Under the pieces are notes generated by a model, which did not search any database, was not told where the DNA came from, and saw only the letters and a list, made by a program, of their open reading frames with translations. Below, piece after piece: positions 32,315 to 44,000 of a stretch of DNA of 64,000 nucleotides (position 1 is its first letter; each line of letters starts with the position of its first letter). The translations under genes were made by a program, and so were the position numbers. The stretch comes from Aspidapion aeneum (lineage: Eukaryota > Arthropoda > Insecta > Coleoptera > Brentidae): contig OY755048.1 in the NCBI GenBank assembly GCA_963576565.1, positions 7,398,136 to 7,462,135 on the forward strand, in the 5' to 3' direction.

Positions 32315-32952
32315 TTTTATCAGCATCCATTTATTAAGGTTGTTTTTTCCAGAAATTAAAAAAAAATTAAAGAATCACGTTTTAAGATCTATTTTGAGGA
32401 TTGCTGACCCTAAATTATTAAATTATGTACGAAAATGCTGAAAAATTGTGGACTTCAAAAACCAAAGTAAAACTAACCCGAATTTTCACTTCACTTTGAA
32501 AAAACGCCACACCCCTGGGGAGGCGCAGAGAGGTTCTGCATCTCATGTAGAGGTGTTGATTTTCGTTACTTTTGAATATTCGTTACTAATTGTGACTCGA
32601 TTACTAAGTAATCATTTTATAAATTATACTATTGTTACTTTGATTACTGTAACTGTATTCAATTCAATCATACAATTAGTGCAAAATTGTCGGACTCGTT
32701 AATTCGAATATCATTTACTTGTAGGTATATTTTTGTTGTTGATTTTATGGAAATATTCGATTGAAATTTTTAAAATACGGGCTAAAATTAAAAAAATAAA
32801 AGTAGGAATTACGTACAACTTTGTCTTAAAAATCTAATGACTTACATAAAAAGTAAATAAAAATAGAGACAAAAATAACAATCTTAGACGAGAACTCAAA
32901 AAATATACAAAAAATTTGGGCAAAAACAACAAAATAAAAAAAAATACATTCT

Positions 32953-32995
32953 GTATAATATGTAGATTGTAGATACTACAATCTACATATTATAC
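32953..32995. repeat. Perfect 20-bp hairpin with 3-nt loop
   Basis: GTATAATATGTAGATTGTAG, then ATA, then its exact reverse complement. Its role is unknown. It lies about 100 bp before the truncated start of LINE copy 2. Confidence 0.85.
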
Positions 32996-33089
32996 AAAAC
33001 ATATCTTAAAATAATTTATAAATCTTGGCTGTAATGTAAAACAAGGATTATATTGTTACCTTTTACAAATACAATTTAAATGCGTTAGG

Positions 33090-34738
33090 TACTTAAGTTT
33101 TCTACAGTAAAAAACCCAACAAAAGAAAAAGTAAACATCCAGATAATCAAACCAGAACAATGGACAGAACACTACAAGGGACTGCTGCAGGAGACGAGAC
33201 CCGAATATCTGGCAGCCTCTCCGAGAAGGGACATAGAAGTACATGGAGAGGAAGTAATCATCGAAAAAGAAATGATAAAGAATAATATTAAAAAGCTTAA
33301 ATCCGGAAAAGCTAGCGGACCTGGGGGAATATATGCTGAAATGCTCAAATATGGATCAGAGAAACTAGTCGAAAATCTCACATATATTATTAACCAATGC
33401 ATAAACGGACATCCAGTACCTAATGATTGGAAACTTGCATTCATATCCTCAATACATAAAAAAGGAAACAAGCTGGATTGCAACAATTACAGAGGAATTT
33501 CAGTAACCAGTACTCTAAGTAGATTGTACGGTAGGATTCTTAGAGATCTAATAGAGAATGATTTTCATGAACAAGAAGAAGAAGAGCAAAGTGGGTTTCG
33601 CGCAGGCAGAGCTTGTAGTGATAATGTTTTTTGTCTTAAACAAGTAATTGAGAAAAGAAGCGCCAGAAATATAGAGACTCATGTTACTTTTGTAGACCTA
33701 CAAAAAGCATATGATACCGTTCCAGTAGAAAAATTATGGACAGTGTTAGAGCAAACTAATATCAATCATACATACATAAAAGCGATAAAAGAACTATACA
33801 AAGGGTCAAAATCTAAAATTAAAATTGGAAATCGACTTTCAAAAGAATTCCTGGTAACAAAAGGCTTAAGACAGGGATGTTGTATCTCTCCAACTCTTTT
33901 TAAAATATATATCGCAGTAGCTCTAAAAAACTGGAAACGTAAAGTGCACGGCATGGGAATACAACTTAACGACCGATTTACCATTTACACACTACAGTTT
34001 GCTGACGACCAAGTAATTGTGGCTAATGATAAAGAAGACATGGAGTATATGATGAGAAAGTTAACAGAAGAATACCAAAAGTGGGGATTAACAGTGAACG
34101 TGGACAAGACACAGTACTTATGTATTGGAAACGAATCCAGTGCGTTAGTACTAGAAAATGTACAAACAATATCTCCATGCAATGAGTATGTATACTTGGG
34201 TGTCACATTTGATAAGACAGGTACAGACTGTAAAGAATTGGAAAAAAGAATAGTAAAAGCAAAAAAAGTTATTGGATGTCTTAACAGTATTTTATGGAGC
34301 AGAGAGATAAAAAAGAATGTAAAATTTAACATATATGAAACAAAGGTCAAAAGCACGCTGTTGTATGGAATAGAGACTTGCCGCGTAACAGAAAAGTACA
34401 AAACAAAAATGGAAAGTGTCGAAATGGATGCAATAAGAAGATCAATGAGAATATCTAGAATAGATCACATAAGAAATGAGATCATAAAAGAAAGAATGGG
34501 AATCGAGGGAAGCATATCATAGATATGGTACGGCCATGTACAACGGATGAACGACGAAAGATTACCAAAGCAGGTCCTAGAATGGCAACCAATAGGGCGC
34601 AGAAAAAGAGGGCGTCCTAAACTAGAATGGCAACAGTCAATCCAAAGATCAATGAGTCAAAAAAATCTGACTGAGGATGATTGTCAGGATCGAAGGAGGT
34701 GGAGAATAGGCGTCGGACAACGTAGAAAAACGTTCTAA
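33090..34738 (+). pseudogene. Non-LTR retrotransposon reverse transcriptase (LINE copy 2), one nonsense codon
   Basis: Same family as 961-2475. The open frame extends upstream of the first Met (33272) through IIKPEQWTEHYKGLL to about 33090. It holds SGKASGPGGIYAE, HKKG, NYRGISV, GFRAGRA, an intact motif A VDLQKAYDTVP, LRQGCCISPTLF and FADDQ. A TAG at 34520-34522 interrupts the frame after GIEGSIS. The same frame continues with WYGHVQRMNDERLPKQ to the tail RWRIGVGQRRKTF. After the stop comes CCGACA, then a TAG microsatellite (34746-34760), the probable 3' tail. It is 5'-truncated like copy 1, and it keeps the catalytic Asp that copy 1 lacks. Confidence 0.88.
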
Positions 34739-34959
34739 ACCGACATAGTAGTAGTAGTAGTACTTAAGTTACATAGTTACTCCCTGATTTTGGATTACCA
34801 ACTTTCCAGTGTTTACTGAATAGAACTAAAATAATCGAAGGAATCAAAGTAACGAAAGTAATCATTTAATTGTCGGATCCGTATTCGTTACTCCGTTATT
34901 TGTCGAGTAACTAGTACTCGAGTAACGAATAGTCACTTTTTTAACAACTCTAATCATTT

Positions 34960-35760
34960 GCCACCATAGACTGTCGTATTCTACGTTCTTTTATGAAAAT
35001 TATGATGTCTCACACAATATTCTTTTATCACAAATAGGCAAGCTGGAGCTAAACGGCCTATTTCAAACTTGACTATTATAATATAATAATAGTTTCAATT
35101 TTTCGTGTGCATAAACAAATTGTGGACGCAAATTTTCTACAAAAATACCACATTTTCAAATGAATATATAAAATAAGATGATGTGAAACGTCGCGGCTAC
35201 GCGTCGCGTCGTACTAAAATAATTCGGAATAAAAATGAATTCAACGTTAGCTAAACCTACTATGTACAGATGAATGTTTACTTAATTAGTAGGTATGTAA
35301 TTTTTACATAAATTTCTTTCTATACGAATTCATAGACATACAACTTGTTAATAGCTCTTTGGTTTAAAAATAGTTGAAATACCCTTTGCTACCAAAGCAT
35401 TAAAACAAACTAAACATATTATATAGGCATGTAAGTACAAATTATACAGGGAATGTCCCCACAGGTTATCCTACAGGGATTTTTGGAATGGACCAATATA
35501 CAAACATTTTAAAAAAGAGAAGGGGCGAGAGAAGCTTAAACCCAGGGGCGGATCTAGGAACTTTATATGGGGATAGGGAAATATTATAATAAATATTACA
35601 TCAAACTATTTTGCATAGTGAGCAAGAGGTGAATTCTGTGTATATCGTTTGAGATTTCGGGGGGAAATTTTCCCTTTTTCCCTTCACGTAGATCCGCGCC
35701 TGTTTAACCCCATAACCCCAATGAAATAGATAAGGTACCTGCGGCGAATATGGCCCGGTT
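34960..35760. other. Intergenic sequence, nothing recognised
   Basis: AT-rich. A G-run with ATCCGCGCCTG near 35640-35702 and GGCGGATCTAGG near 35546 look like the eroded ends of a small MITE. Confidence 0.35.
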
Positions 35761-35767
35761 TGATGAG

Positions 35768-35861
35768 TGATTTGTCATACCGCATGTCGTGGGATTCTGA
35801 AGTTCGGTGCGGTGAGGATCGGTTAGCGAATCAAACCCACGACATGTGGTATGGCAAATCA
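35768..35861. repeat. Inverted repeat with 26-bp arms
   Basis: TGATTTGTCATACCGCATGT... at 35768-35793 is mirrored at 35836-35861 with two mismatches; the spacer is 42 nt. Confidence 0.75.
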
Positions 35862-35979
35862 CGACCCGAATTTGCCAAATCTCGTACCGTTGGATTGCGG
35901 CTTAGTAAGGCCCAGAAGGTTCTATAATTCAAATTAAGTTTCTTTTTTAAAATTCGGCAACATTAACTCGCTTCGAACT

Positions 35980-37714
35980 AGGGTAAAACACCCAGTCAGC
36001 CGTCCACCCCCAATTGTCGTCCACTTTGGCACTTTCTGCCTAAAAATAAGATAACAAGCACCATATGGCTCCATCTATGGACACTTTCTTAAAAAATGAT
36101 CCTTCCCCCACCAAACGGTAAAGTCGTTTTTTTAATCGCGCCAAAAGTTTAGCCAGTACAGTCTTGTCTTCAGTAGGGTGAACGTGCGTTGAACCAAAAT
36201 GAAGTTTTCGTTATGTTTTTGCTAGTGTAGGTGCCTGCGGGAAACAGCGAGTATTAGAATTTTACAAAATGTGTAGAACTTTTATGTTTTTTAGTTATAA
36301 TAATAATTTTCCCATCGAAAAATATCACTTTTAGTTACAATTTCTTGGTTTTTCTATCAAAAAATGGGTGGTCGCCGAACTGGATGAAAAAAAGGTCAAA
36401 AATAATTATTCGTCCAGGTGGACGAAAACTGGGTTACTGGTCCATGTGCTTATAATCTATCCTAATCTTTTATTATTAAAATTAGTGAAATTTTAAGACA
36501 CATTGCAAACAGATTTTTTTTTCTATAATATCATGTCCAGTTCTCGTCCGCATTTTTCTCTTCGTTTACCAGAGTTATTATTGAAGAAATTGAATTTTTC
36601 GACCACCCATATGGCCGGATGAAAAACTGGAATCTTTCGACCACATCAATTTTTTGTTGATTTTGACGGACGAAAAACAGCTTTTTTTTCGACCACTAGC
36701 AATTAAGAAGTTAATCCCTGACTGTTTCTTGTTAAAATAGGTAATTAAAAAATGGAAGTAGGTACCTACCCTTGTACCTACCTATAAGTATAGGGCATTC
36801 CCAGTTGGAAACTCTTGAAATTTTTCGGGTACTTCTAGGGACAATAAAAAAATGGTCCACATTGCAAAGTTTAAATTTTATAAGAATTTAAATAGTGAAT
36901 TTGAGATACAAATCCTTTTGAAAAAATTGCATTGGTGCTCATAATTTTATTATTTAGGTTAGTCTTTTATAATTTTTTGAAGATTTTTTTATTTAGCTAG
37001 TATAAAATAGAATTGAATTTTTCAGATTACACCATATACTTTTTAGGTAGGTGCCTGGTGTGTATAAAAAGAAAAATAAATCAAATTGGATTTCTAGGTA
37101 TACTAAAAAAAGTACACAGATCTTTCGACTAAATTTCCTCGACCCAGTAATGGTCACTAAACCATTTTACCATCAAGATTTAAGTTGAGGTTGCCTTCAA
37201 CAAGAAAATTAAACGCAAGAAACCGAATACTCTTCCAGTTGTTCCACTATGTTTTTTAGGTACACAAATTTGCTGAACGAACTTCGCATGAATATTGCTC
37301 CTAAATCTGCTTAAATCAAGTTTTTCCTTGTGAATTTCGTCCAAAAAACCTAAATTTTCTACCAGTTTATTTGGCGTGTGGTCGAATAATTCCTATTTTT
37401 CGTCCTAAAATGTTCGAATAATACCAGTTTTCGACCGATAACAAACCAGTCGTCCGGTCGAAAAACTAGAAATTTTTGTACGGAAGGAGGGAAGACCGTG
37501 GACGGAAACTGGGCAAAACGACATATTTTTCATTTTAATTGTCTGGAACTGTTAGATTAAAGCAAAAAAATCTAAATTAATTATTTTTGAATTCTTAAAT
37601 CATCAAAGAATGGAAATTAGCCGCTCATAATACCAAATGATGTAAAATGTTCAAGATTTCGGGCTCTAAAGTTGAACTTTCCACTAACTGGACGACAATT
37701 GGGCAGTTTACCCT
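35980..37714. mobile_element. Putative TIR element with reiterated terminal words
   Basis: The left end AGGGTAAAACACCCAG (then CAATTGTCGTCCAC) mirrors the right end (reverse complement AGGGTAAACTGCCCAATTG, then TCGTCCAG). ACT occurs on both sides, a possible 3-bp duplication. Variants of the terminal phrase (GTGGACGAAAACTGGG, CGGTCGAAAAACTAG, GGATGAAAAACTGG, GTGGACGGAAACTGGG) recur through the interior. No coding capacity was seen. Confidence 0.55.
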
Positions 37715-37762
37715 ACTTGTTTAAGGTCACAGGTCATTTTAATCTGACATTTTAATCTGAAT

Positions 37763-37819
37763 ACCGGTTACAAATTTATAGTAAACATATTCCATGTTTA
37801 CTATAAATTTGTAACCGGT
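37763..37819. repeat. Perfect 26-bp hairpin with 5-nt loop
   Basis: The arm beginning ACCGGTTACAAATTTATAG (37763-37788) is exactly reverse-complemented at 37794-37819, with loop ATTCC. Confidence 0.9.
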
Positions 37820-37838
37820 TGTGCCTTGTGTTCTGCAC

Positions 37839-38018
37839 CAAGCACGGATTTGAGGGGGGTACCGTGGTAATTACCCCCCCTAGAGAAAAAAATATGCACT
37901 TTTTCCTAATAAAATAAGGAGAAACAGGAGAATTACCCCCCTAGAAAAAAAATTATATTACAAAAAAAATTTTCCTCAACTATTACCCCCCCTAGATTTT
38001 GAACCAGATCCGCGCTTG
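37839..38018. mobile_element. hAT-like MITE, CAAGCGCGGATC family, copy 2
   Basis: Ends CAAGCACGGATTTGAGG and (reverse complement) CAAGCGCGGATCTGG. Perfect 8-bp duplication TTCTGCAC (37831-37838, 38019-38026). Confidence 0.9.
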
Positions 38019-38379
38019 TTCTGCACTGAATGGACTCTATTTTTCTGTAGTAGTAGTCGGAGTTTTATTTTTTTTATGTGGCCTCTATTAACCGAATGAT
38101 CGGGTTATAATAAAGCTCATTTGCAACTATTTTTAAAATCATATTTTAAGTTTCCCATTGATACATTTTAGACTGCCACTGTACTTTTAGTTTCATTAAC
38201 CAAAGTTCATGTAGGAAGTCTCGTGTTAACATATTATTGGTTTTTGTTGGCTGCATGTATTTTGCCTTTTTTTGGAAAAAAAAGATTTTTTTTAAGTGGG
38301 CTCTATTTGCCGCAGGTACCTACAAACTTAGACTCTTCCTAGTCGCTAAGAGGCCTTCATGTACTTTAGCCCAGTCATA

Positions 38380-40075
38380 TTAGGTAAAAAAACTCTGAAA
38401 CTTAGAAAAAAATAGGCGCAAGCTGGATTTTTGTATAAATATTCCTTAGAATCTGGAACAAATCTTCACATATTCTCCGCCAAAATCCCCCTTGAGCTTC
38501 GCTAGATACAAAGCCCCAAAGGTCCCAAAAATCAGTTTTTTGCGATTTTCTTGAAAACTAGTAACTTTTTTTTAAAAAAGTGAAGAGAAGAAATACGCAA
38601 AATCATTCTATAACTTAAAATTATGAAAAAACCTAACCTAACATTAAAAAAATATATATTTTTTAATTTAATTTTTTTCCTACCCTGTAATTAAGTTTAT
38701 ATTATTATGCTTGATCTCCAATTGTAAAAAAACACCATGTACCGGTAAAAAAAAGTCGAGACAGCTGTGAAATCTGAGCAAATGTGCACATTTTTATAAT
38801 ATTTAAAATTCCAGCCAAACTGCTATTGATAGCAATAATAGTGTGTCAGTAAAATTTATTGGGACAATTGGGTTTAACAAAATAAATGTAACCTAGGGGT
38901 AGTTTTTTAAGGGTTTGATATTATAAGCAGTGGCGCACCCAGGAATATGTCTTGGGGGGGGCCCGAGGCCTCTTGGGAGGGGCCCGAAGCCTCATGATGT
39001 CGAATTTTAAGCTATTTTTTGTGTTTTTTTTTCTGAAATATGTAAAAAAATCTAAGGCATAGGGGGCCCGGGCCCCCCCACCTGGGTGCGCCCATGTTAT
39101 AAACATAGGTACATAAAGTTTTACCGAATAGTCGTTTTATCATGATCTTCCCCAAATATAAATGTATACTAAAAGCTTTAGTTTCTAAGATATCTACCAA
39201 AAATAATTTATCCATGTACATATAGGCTGGTTTTTGACAACCTTGGTAAAAAATCATGACAAACAAATCTGAAAGTTGCAAAATGATACAAGTATTTGTT
39301 AAAACGTTATGTAAGTACCTCTTTTTATAATTTTCAACCCTTAATAAAGCACCATAATGTTCCATTTACTTTGTCTAAACCCCTTGTCACAATTAAATTT
39401 ATTCATACACATTATTTTTTCAAAAATTTTATAAAAATTATTTCAATAACTGTTAAGCTGGAATTTCAAATAAAATGAAATGTGCCCGTATTTTAATTTA
39501 TAACACTGTTTATAACCAGAAGTTGAATATTTTTAATATTATGCTTTTTTTCTCGTACAGGTACACCTAATTATATAAAAATAAATTTTTTAAATTCCAT
39601 TGGTGGTCCGGCTAGTATTAACCATTTTCCTAACCTTTACTTAAAGTTGTTTAACTTAAAAAAAAACCAAAATTAAATTTTAGTAAATAGTGTTTGATAA
39701 GAGTGAAAATCACGCTTAATATTATAAAAGATATAATATTTTAAAACAATTTACCTACAGAGTGGGAAAAAATAAATAAACAAAAATAATTTTTTTAAAT
39801 ATATTTTTTAAAATGTTAGGTTAGGTTTTTTTCTTAACTTTATACTATAGACCGAATAATTTTGCATATTTTCTATCTCATGACTTTTTTTGGAAAAGTT
39901 ACTCGTTTTCAAGAAAATCGCAAAAAACTGATTTTTAGAACATTTTGGGCCTTATATCTAGCAAAGCTCAAGGAGGATTTTAGCGGAGAATATGTGCTAA
40001 TGTCTCCCAGATGCTAAGAAATAATTGTACAAAAATCCAGCTTGCACTTTTCCAGGTCAATTCCCAACATGATTG
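38380..40075. mobile_element. Foldback element, arms about 280 bp, with nested MITE
   Basis: The left arm (about 38400-38690: GCAAGCTGGATTTTTGTA, ATTCTCCGCCAAAATCC, TTTTTTGCGATTTTCTTG, ACCTAACCTAACATT) is inversely repeated at 39790-40065. The interior holds the MITE 38938-39096 and short ORFs without recognisable features. Confidence 0.7.
38938..39096. mobile_element. hAT-like MITE nested in the foldback element
   Basis: Ends CAGTGGCGCACCCAGG and (reverse complement) CATGGGCGCACCCAGG. Flanks share TTATAA, an imperfect target duplication. The interior has G-runs and GAAGCCTCATGATG. A related interior sits at 45655-45785. Confidence 0.72.
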
Positions 40076-40079
40076 GTCT

Positions 40080-40668
40080 ACTTTTCGTGTTCAAATTGGA
40101 CGTCAGAGGTTGAAAACATTTATCAAACTGATACCAAACACAAGATGACGGTCAAACATAAAGAACAGGACGATTTTGGAAAATTCAGAACTTTTTCACT
40201 TGTTGAACCGAACCAGTAATAGTGTTAATTTTAATAAAAGTGCACTATGATTCAAACAAAATAAATTTAGTTTTAAAAAAATCGGTTACTAAATAAAAAA
40301 GTTTCGAATTTTCCAAAACTGTCATAATCTTTATGCTTAGGCCGCCATCTTGTATTTGGTATGAGTTTGCAGATTTCTAAGCGACTATAGAGTATCTCGG
40401 ATAGACTTAAATCTATTTTCCGAAATTATATTTAATTTCAGAGTTGGAAATGGATCGGAAAAACCTATAGGGATTTGTAATATACACACGAGGATGTAGC
40501 CCAACTGTAACTAATGTCCGACTAAAATTCTATCACGAATCAGTCAAAACTATTTTTGTTAAGAAAAAAGCAGGTAATTGTATGTTGGATGTGATTTCAA
40601 GTTGCCAGTTTTAAATTTGAAAATTACCAACCAAATACCCTCAACCTAATTGGGTTACATTCTTATTA
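40080..40668. other. Region downstream of trh, probable 3' UTR and flank
   Basis: On the minus strand this follows the trh stop codon. I could not identify the cleavage site with confidence. Confidence 0.4.
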
Positions 40669-41072
40669 CTATGAGGGCGAATACCAATTCGATGGAGTGG
40701 CTGTACTTTTGCCTGGATGATATAAATGGAAACCTCCGCCAGAGGCGCTGTGGTGGTAGAATTGGGGCTGATCAACGTATGAGTACACTTGGGGTTTGAG
40801 CGGCAAAGGGCTGTCGGGGTACTGTCTTAGGACGTCTTGGTAGGGCACTGGCGAATCAAACGTAACCCCACTATGGATTTGTTGATGCTTATCTCGAGGA
40901 GAGACGCTGGACGGAGGTGTCATGGCGGAATGATAGTCCATGGAATACCCAGATGGATAGTTTTGGTGTTGGGCTAACAAGAATTGGTGGTCGCTGTATG
41001 ATGAGGAACCTTCGCTACCAGGTGGGGTTGGCAGGGGACCAATGCCTGATTGGGTGTCAGTTGGATAGTATC
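40669..41072 (-). CDS. trh: trh last coding exon (C-terminus and stop)
   Basis: Acceptor ATTACAG at 41073-41079; stop TAG at 40669-40671. Encodes [15 protein letters not shown] [38 protein letters not shown] and the end NWYSPS, all conserved at the Trh C-terminus. Confidence 0.95.
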
Positions 41073-44000
41073 CTGTAATAAGAATTAAACATAGTTTCAG
41101 ATTAGTGTAAAAAAACAAGGGGCAAGATCACTTTGGGGAAAATGGTCAATTCCCTCTATTTCGACTCTGCTGAACAGAGGCTGAGATATTCAAGATGGCG
41201 GCTAACATGGCGCGTTATCTGCAAAACGGTTTGTTTTAAATGTTATCAAGTACCATACTTTATTCTAGATAATAAAATTTCCTTCTCAACGCGGTATAAC
41301 AAGGTCGGAGTAGTTTTTATAATCAAAACTTTAGGCGCCGCCGTAATTTAAAGAAATTTTGAAAAAATTACTAAAAAGCATTTTGGTTACAAAAGTATAT
41401 TAAAAAATATGTACCTACTGCACTTTTTGGCCAGAAAAGTTCGGTGAGGTTTGACTTATATCAAAATTTACAGCGACGTCCATAAATGTTTTAAATTAAA
41501 AAAAAAAATCAAAACAATTTTTTTTTCATTTTAATCCGATTTTTTTAAAGCTGCTCTTTTTTATTACATCTGTTCTAGTTTTCATTGTGCATAATAAAAT
41601 TTACTTTAACTCTGTATAACAGTATGTAAGTTACAGTGGCGAAGCGTCGATGTAACCACTGTTGCCATTGGTAACAGGGGTTAGGGGGGTTTACTATAAG
41701 TACCTGTCGACATTTCACCCACAAGTAATATAAAATTCATTTAGACCAAAAAAATCTTTTCAGATTTTTTTGACTCTTAGGTCATTTTTGTTTAGATCTT
41801 ACCTGTTGCACTATTTGACCGATTGCTGGCACTGGTTATGCCATGTACATTTGCTCTTATAACGCTTTCTCGATTAGCGTAGAGCTGTCTAAGTAGCGCG
41901 GACGCAGGCATTGGTCCTTGTTGGTGCAACTGCTGGTGAGCACCAATCCATTGAATTGTTGTTCTTTGTTGCTGCTTTAAAAGGGCGTCTGTGCTGAAGT
42001 CTGTTGGCTGGTGAGTTGGTGATTTGCACGCTGGTAGATGCTTCGACATGGCGTTCTCTAAGTCTTTTACCGATGTACCACCGCTGGGTTGGGTCGATTC
42101 GTCTACTTTTTTTGGACTGATTATGTTGTTGTTTACTGGAGTAACACTTGGGTCTATGGTCGGTACAATTGGTTGTATACCAGCATTTGAGTGGCAAGAC
42201 GATGCTGGGCTCATAACACTGTTTCTATTGACCTGATCTTCATTAGGTTCAGTTTCATTATTTTCTTCAACAGATTGCGTACTTTTTCGCTTGATTCCTC
42301 TTTTACCACTAGGACTAACTTTGTTTACCCTCTGATCAACTGTAGTACAAGTAGGTTGTAGCGGAGCAAGCGTCACCGGATCTAATTTTCGGGTCCTAAG
42401 ATCACTGGTGTCTTTATTTGTTCCTGGTTCAGTTGTGTGGGCAGGACCAGCACGAGAAGCATCGTCTAATTTACTAGTAGAATCTTGAGGTGGGTTGGGC
42501 GGTCCCCCACTGTTTCTGTCATCTAAAACAAATAAAGTTTTTAATGGTATTTCAACCTTTAATAACTAAGATTTTTAAGTACAATTCAGTACCAGTTAAT
42601 TTGTTGTTTAAAAATATATTAAATCTTATAACAATTTTAAAGTAGGTTGTTCAAGTATAGTTATACAGAACTAACATTTTACATGTGTGACAGAATTTTT
42701 CTATTTTATTTTCTTTCGTTTTTATTGGCATACCTATTTTCTTCACATTTATCACTCAAAATTCATGGTAAGACATCTTACCTCCTCGATCTTCATCTGG
42801 TGAACCATTTTCAGGATCATTGCCGTTGGCTTCTTCTCTTTTTACCATGTGAGAATTATCTTCCAGTTGGCAACAATCCATTACGAGATTTTCGTATTCT
42901 CTACCACTAAAATCGACAAAACAAAACTATTAGACCCTGACAATTCCAATCCTTTCGCTAACTAAAATCAGGCATGATAATCAGATCAGCAATATCACAT
43001 AAAAGTTATTTTTTAAATTATTTTTGATCCTAATTTTAGTCCTCCCTCCTACTTAGTGCGTCAGTATTACCTCTGGTCTGTGGTAAGGTATAAAGCAATA
43101 AAATAAAAAATGGACTCACCTAACTACATAATTTACACAGATGATATTTTGTTCTTCGGCATTTTTGGCATTACAAACGACAGTTGCACATGTCTGAATC
43201 CACGTGTAACCACCATTTTTGTTCATTATCCTATAGTAATGTGTCAATACTTGGCCTTTGGATATTACTGAAATAAAAAGAATACTTTAAAACTTAGAGT
43301 TGAAGGTGGAAGTTAAGAGTATTTTGCACTTCTATTAGAAGTACCCCTTTACAACCAACATTTCGACTGAAATACTATCCATTGTCTGTTAATAAACGAA
43401 CTATACACAATAGGATTTTCATTTAATATTCAGGTAATTGTGGACAAGGGATAGGCGTCCTTTAGGCTTAGGTATGTACCTAAACTATGGCAAGTTGCAG
43501 AAGTTATCATAATTCCAAAATCGGAAAGCCACTCAATGACTTGTCATCTTACAGGCCAATACCTTGAAATTGCTTAAAAGAATAAAACCAATCATAGAAA
43601 GTCAAGGAATTATTCCATCTCATCAATTTGGGTTTCGAGATAAGCATTCTGCGATAGACCAAGTACACAGAATTACTAATGTAATAAAAAAGCACTAGAA
43701 GAGGGTAAAATTTGTTCTGCAGTCTTTCTAGATATAGCACCAGCATTTGACTAAGTGTGGCATAAAGGCCTTAATTATTTTAAACTAAAATGTTTTCTGC
43801 CAAAAAAATATTATCATATTTTGGAATTATACATATCTGATAGATAATTCAGAGGACAACAGGAAGATTCATATTCAAATTTGGGAGAAATTCAAGCTGG
43901 CGTACCCCAGGGTAGCATACTGGGTCCTTATTTATACTTATTATTCATTTGCGATATCCCAAAGCCAAAAAATGTTCACTAAGCAACATTTGCCGATGAT

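Larger units (their letters stand above)
32548..34952. mobile_element. Probable hAT-like element hosting LINE copy 2
   Basis: The left end TAGAGGTGTTG..., with CGTTACT words, mirrors the right end (reverse complement TAGAGTTGTTAAAAAAGTGAC, with CGTTACTCGAG). The flanking 8-mers ATCTCATG and ATCATTTG agree at only 5 of 8 positions, so the duplication is weak. The LINE at 33090-34765 and the hairpin at 32953 lie inside. Confidence 0.5.

Noticed and set aside
961..34738. The two LINE fragments as LTR retroelements or viral polymerases
   Set aside because: Motifs (FADDQ, basic GRRKRGRP tail, no protease, RNase H or LTR) are those of non-LTR elements.
38921..39106. 61-aa ORF at a G-rich repeat
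   Set aside because: Lies entirely within the MITE 38938-39096.
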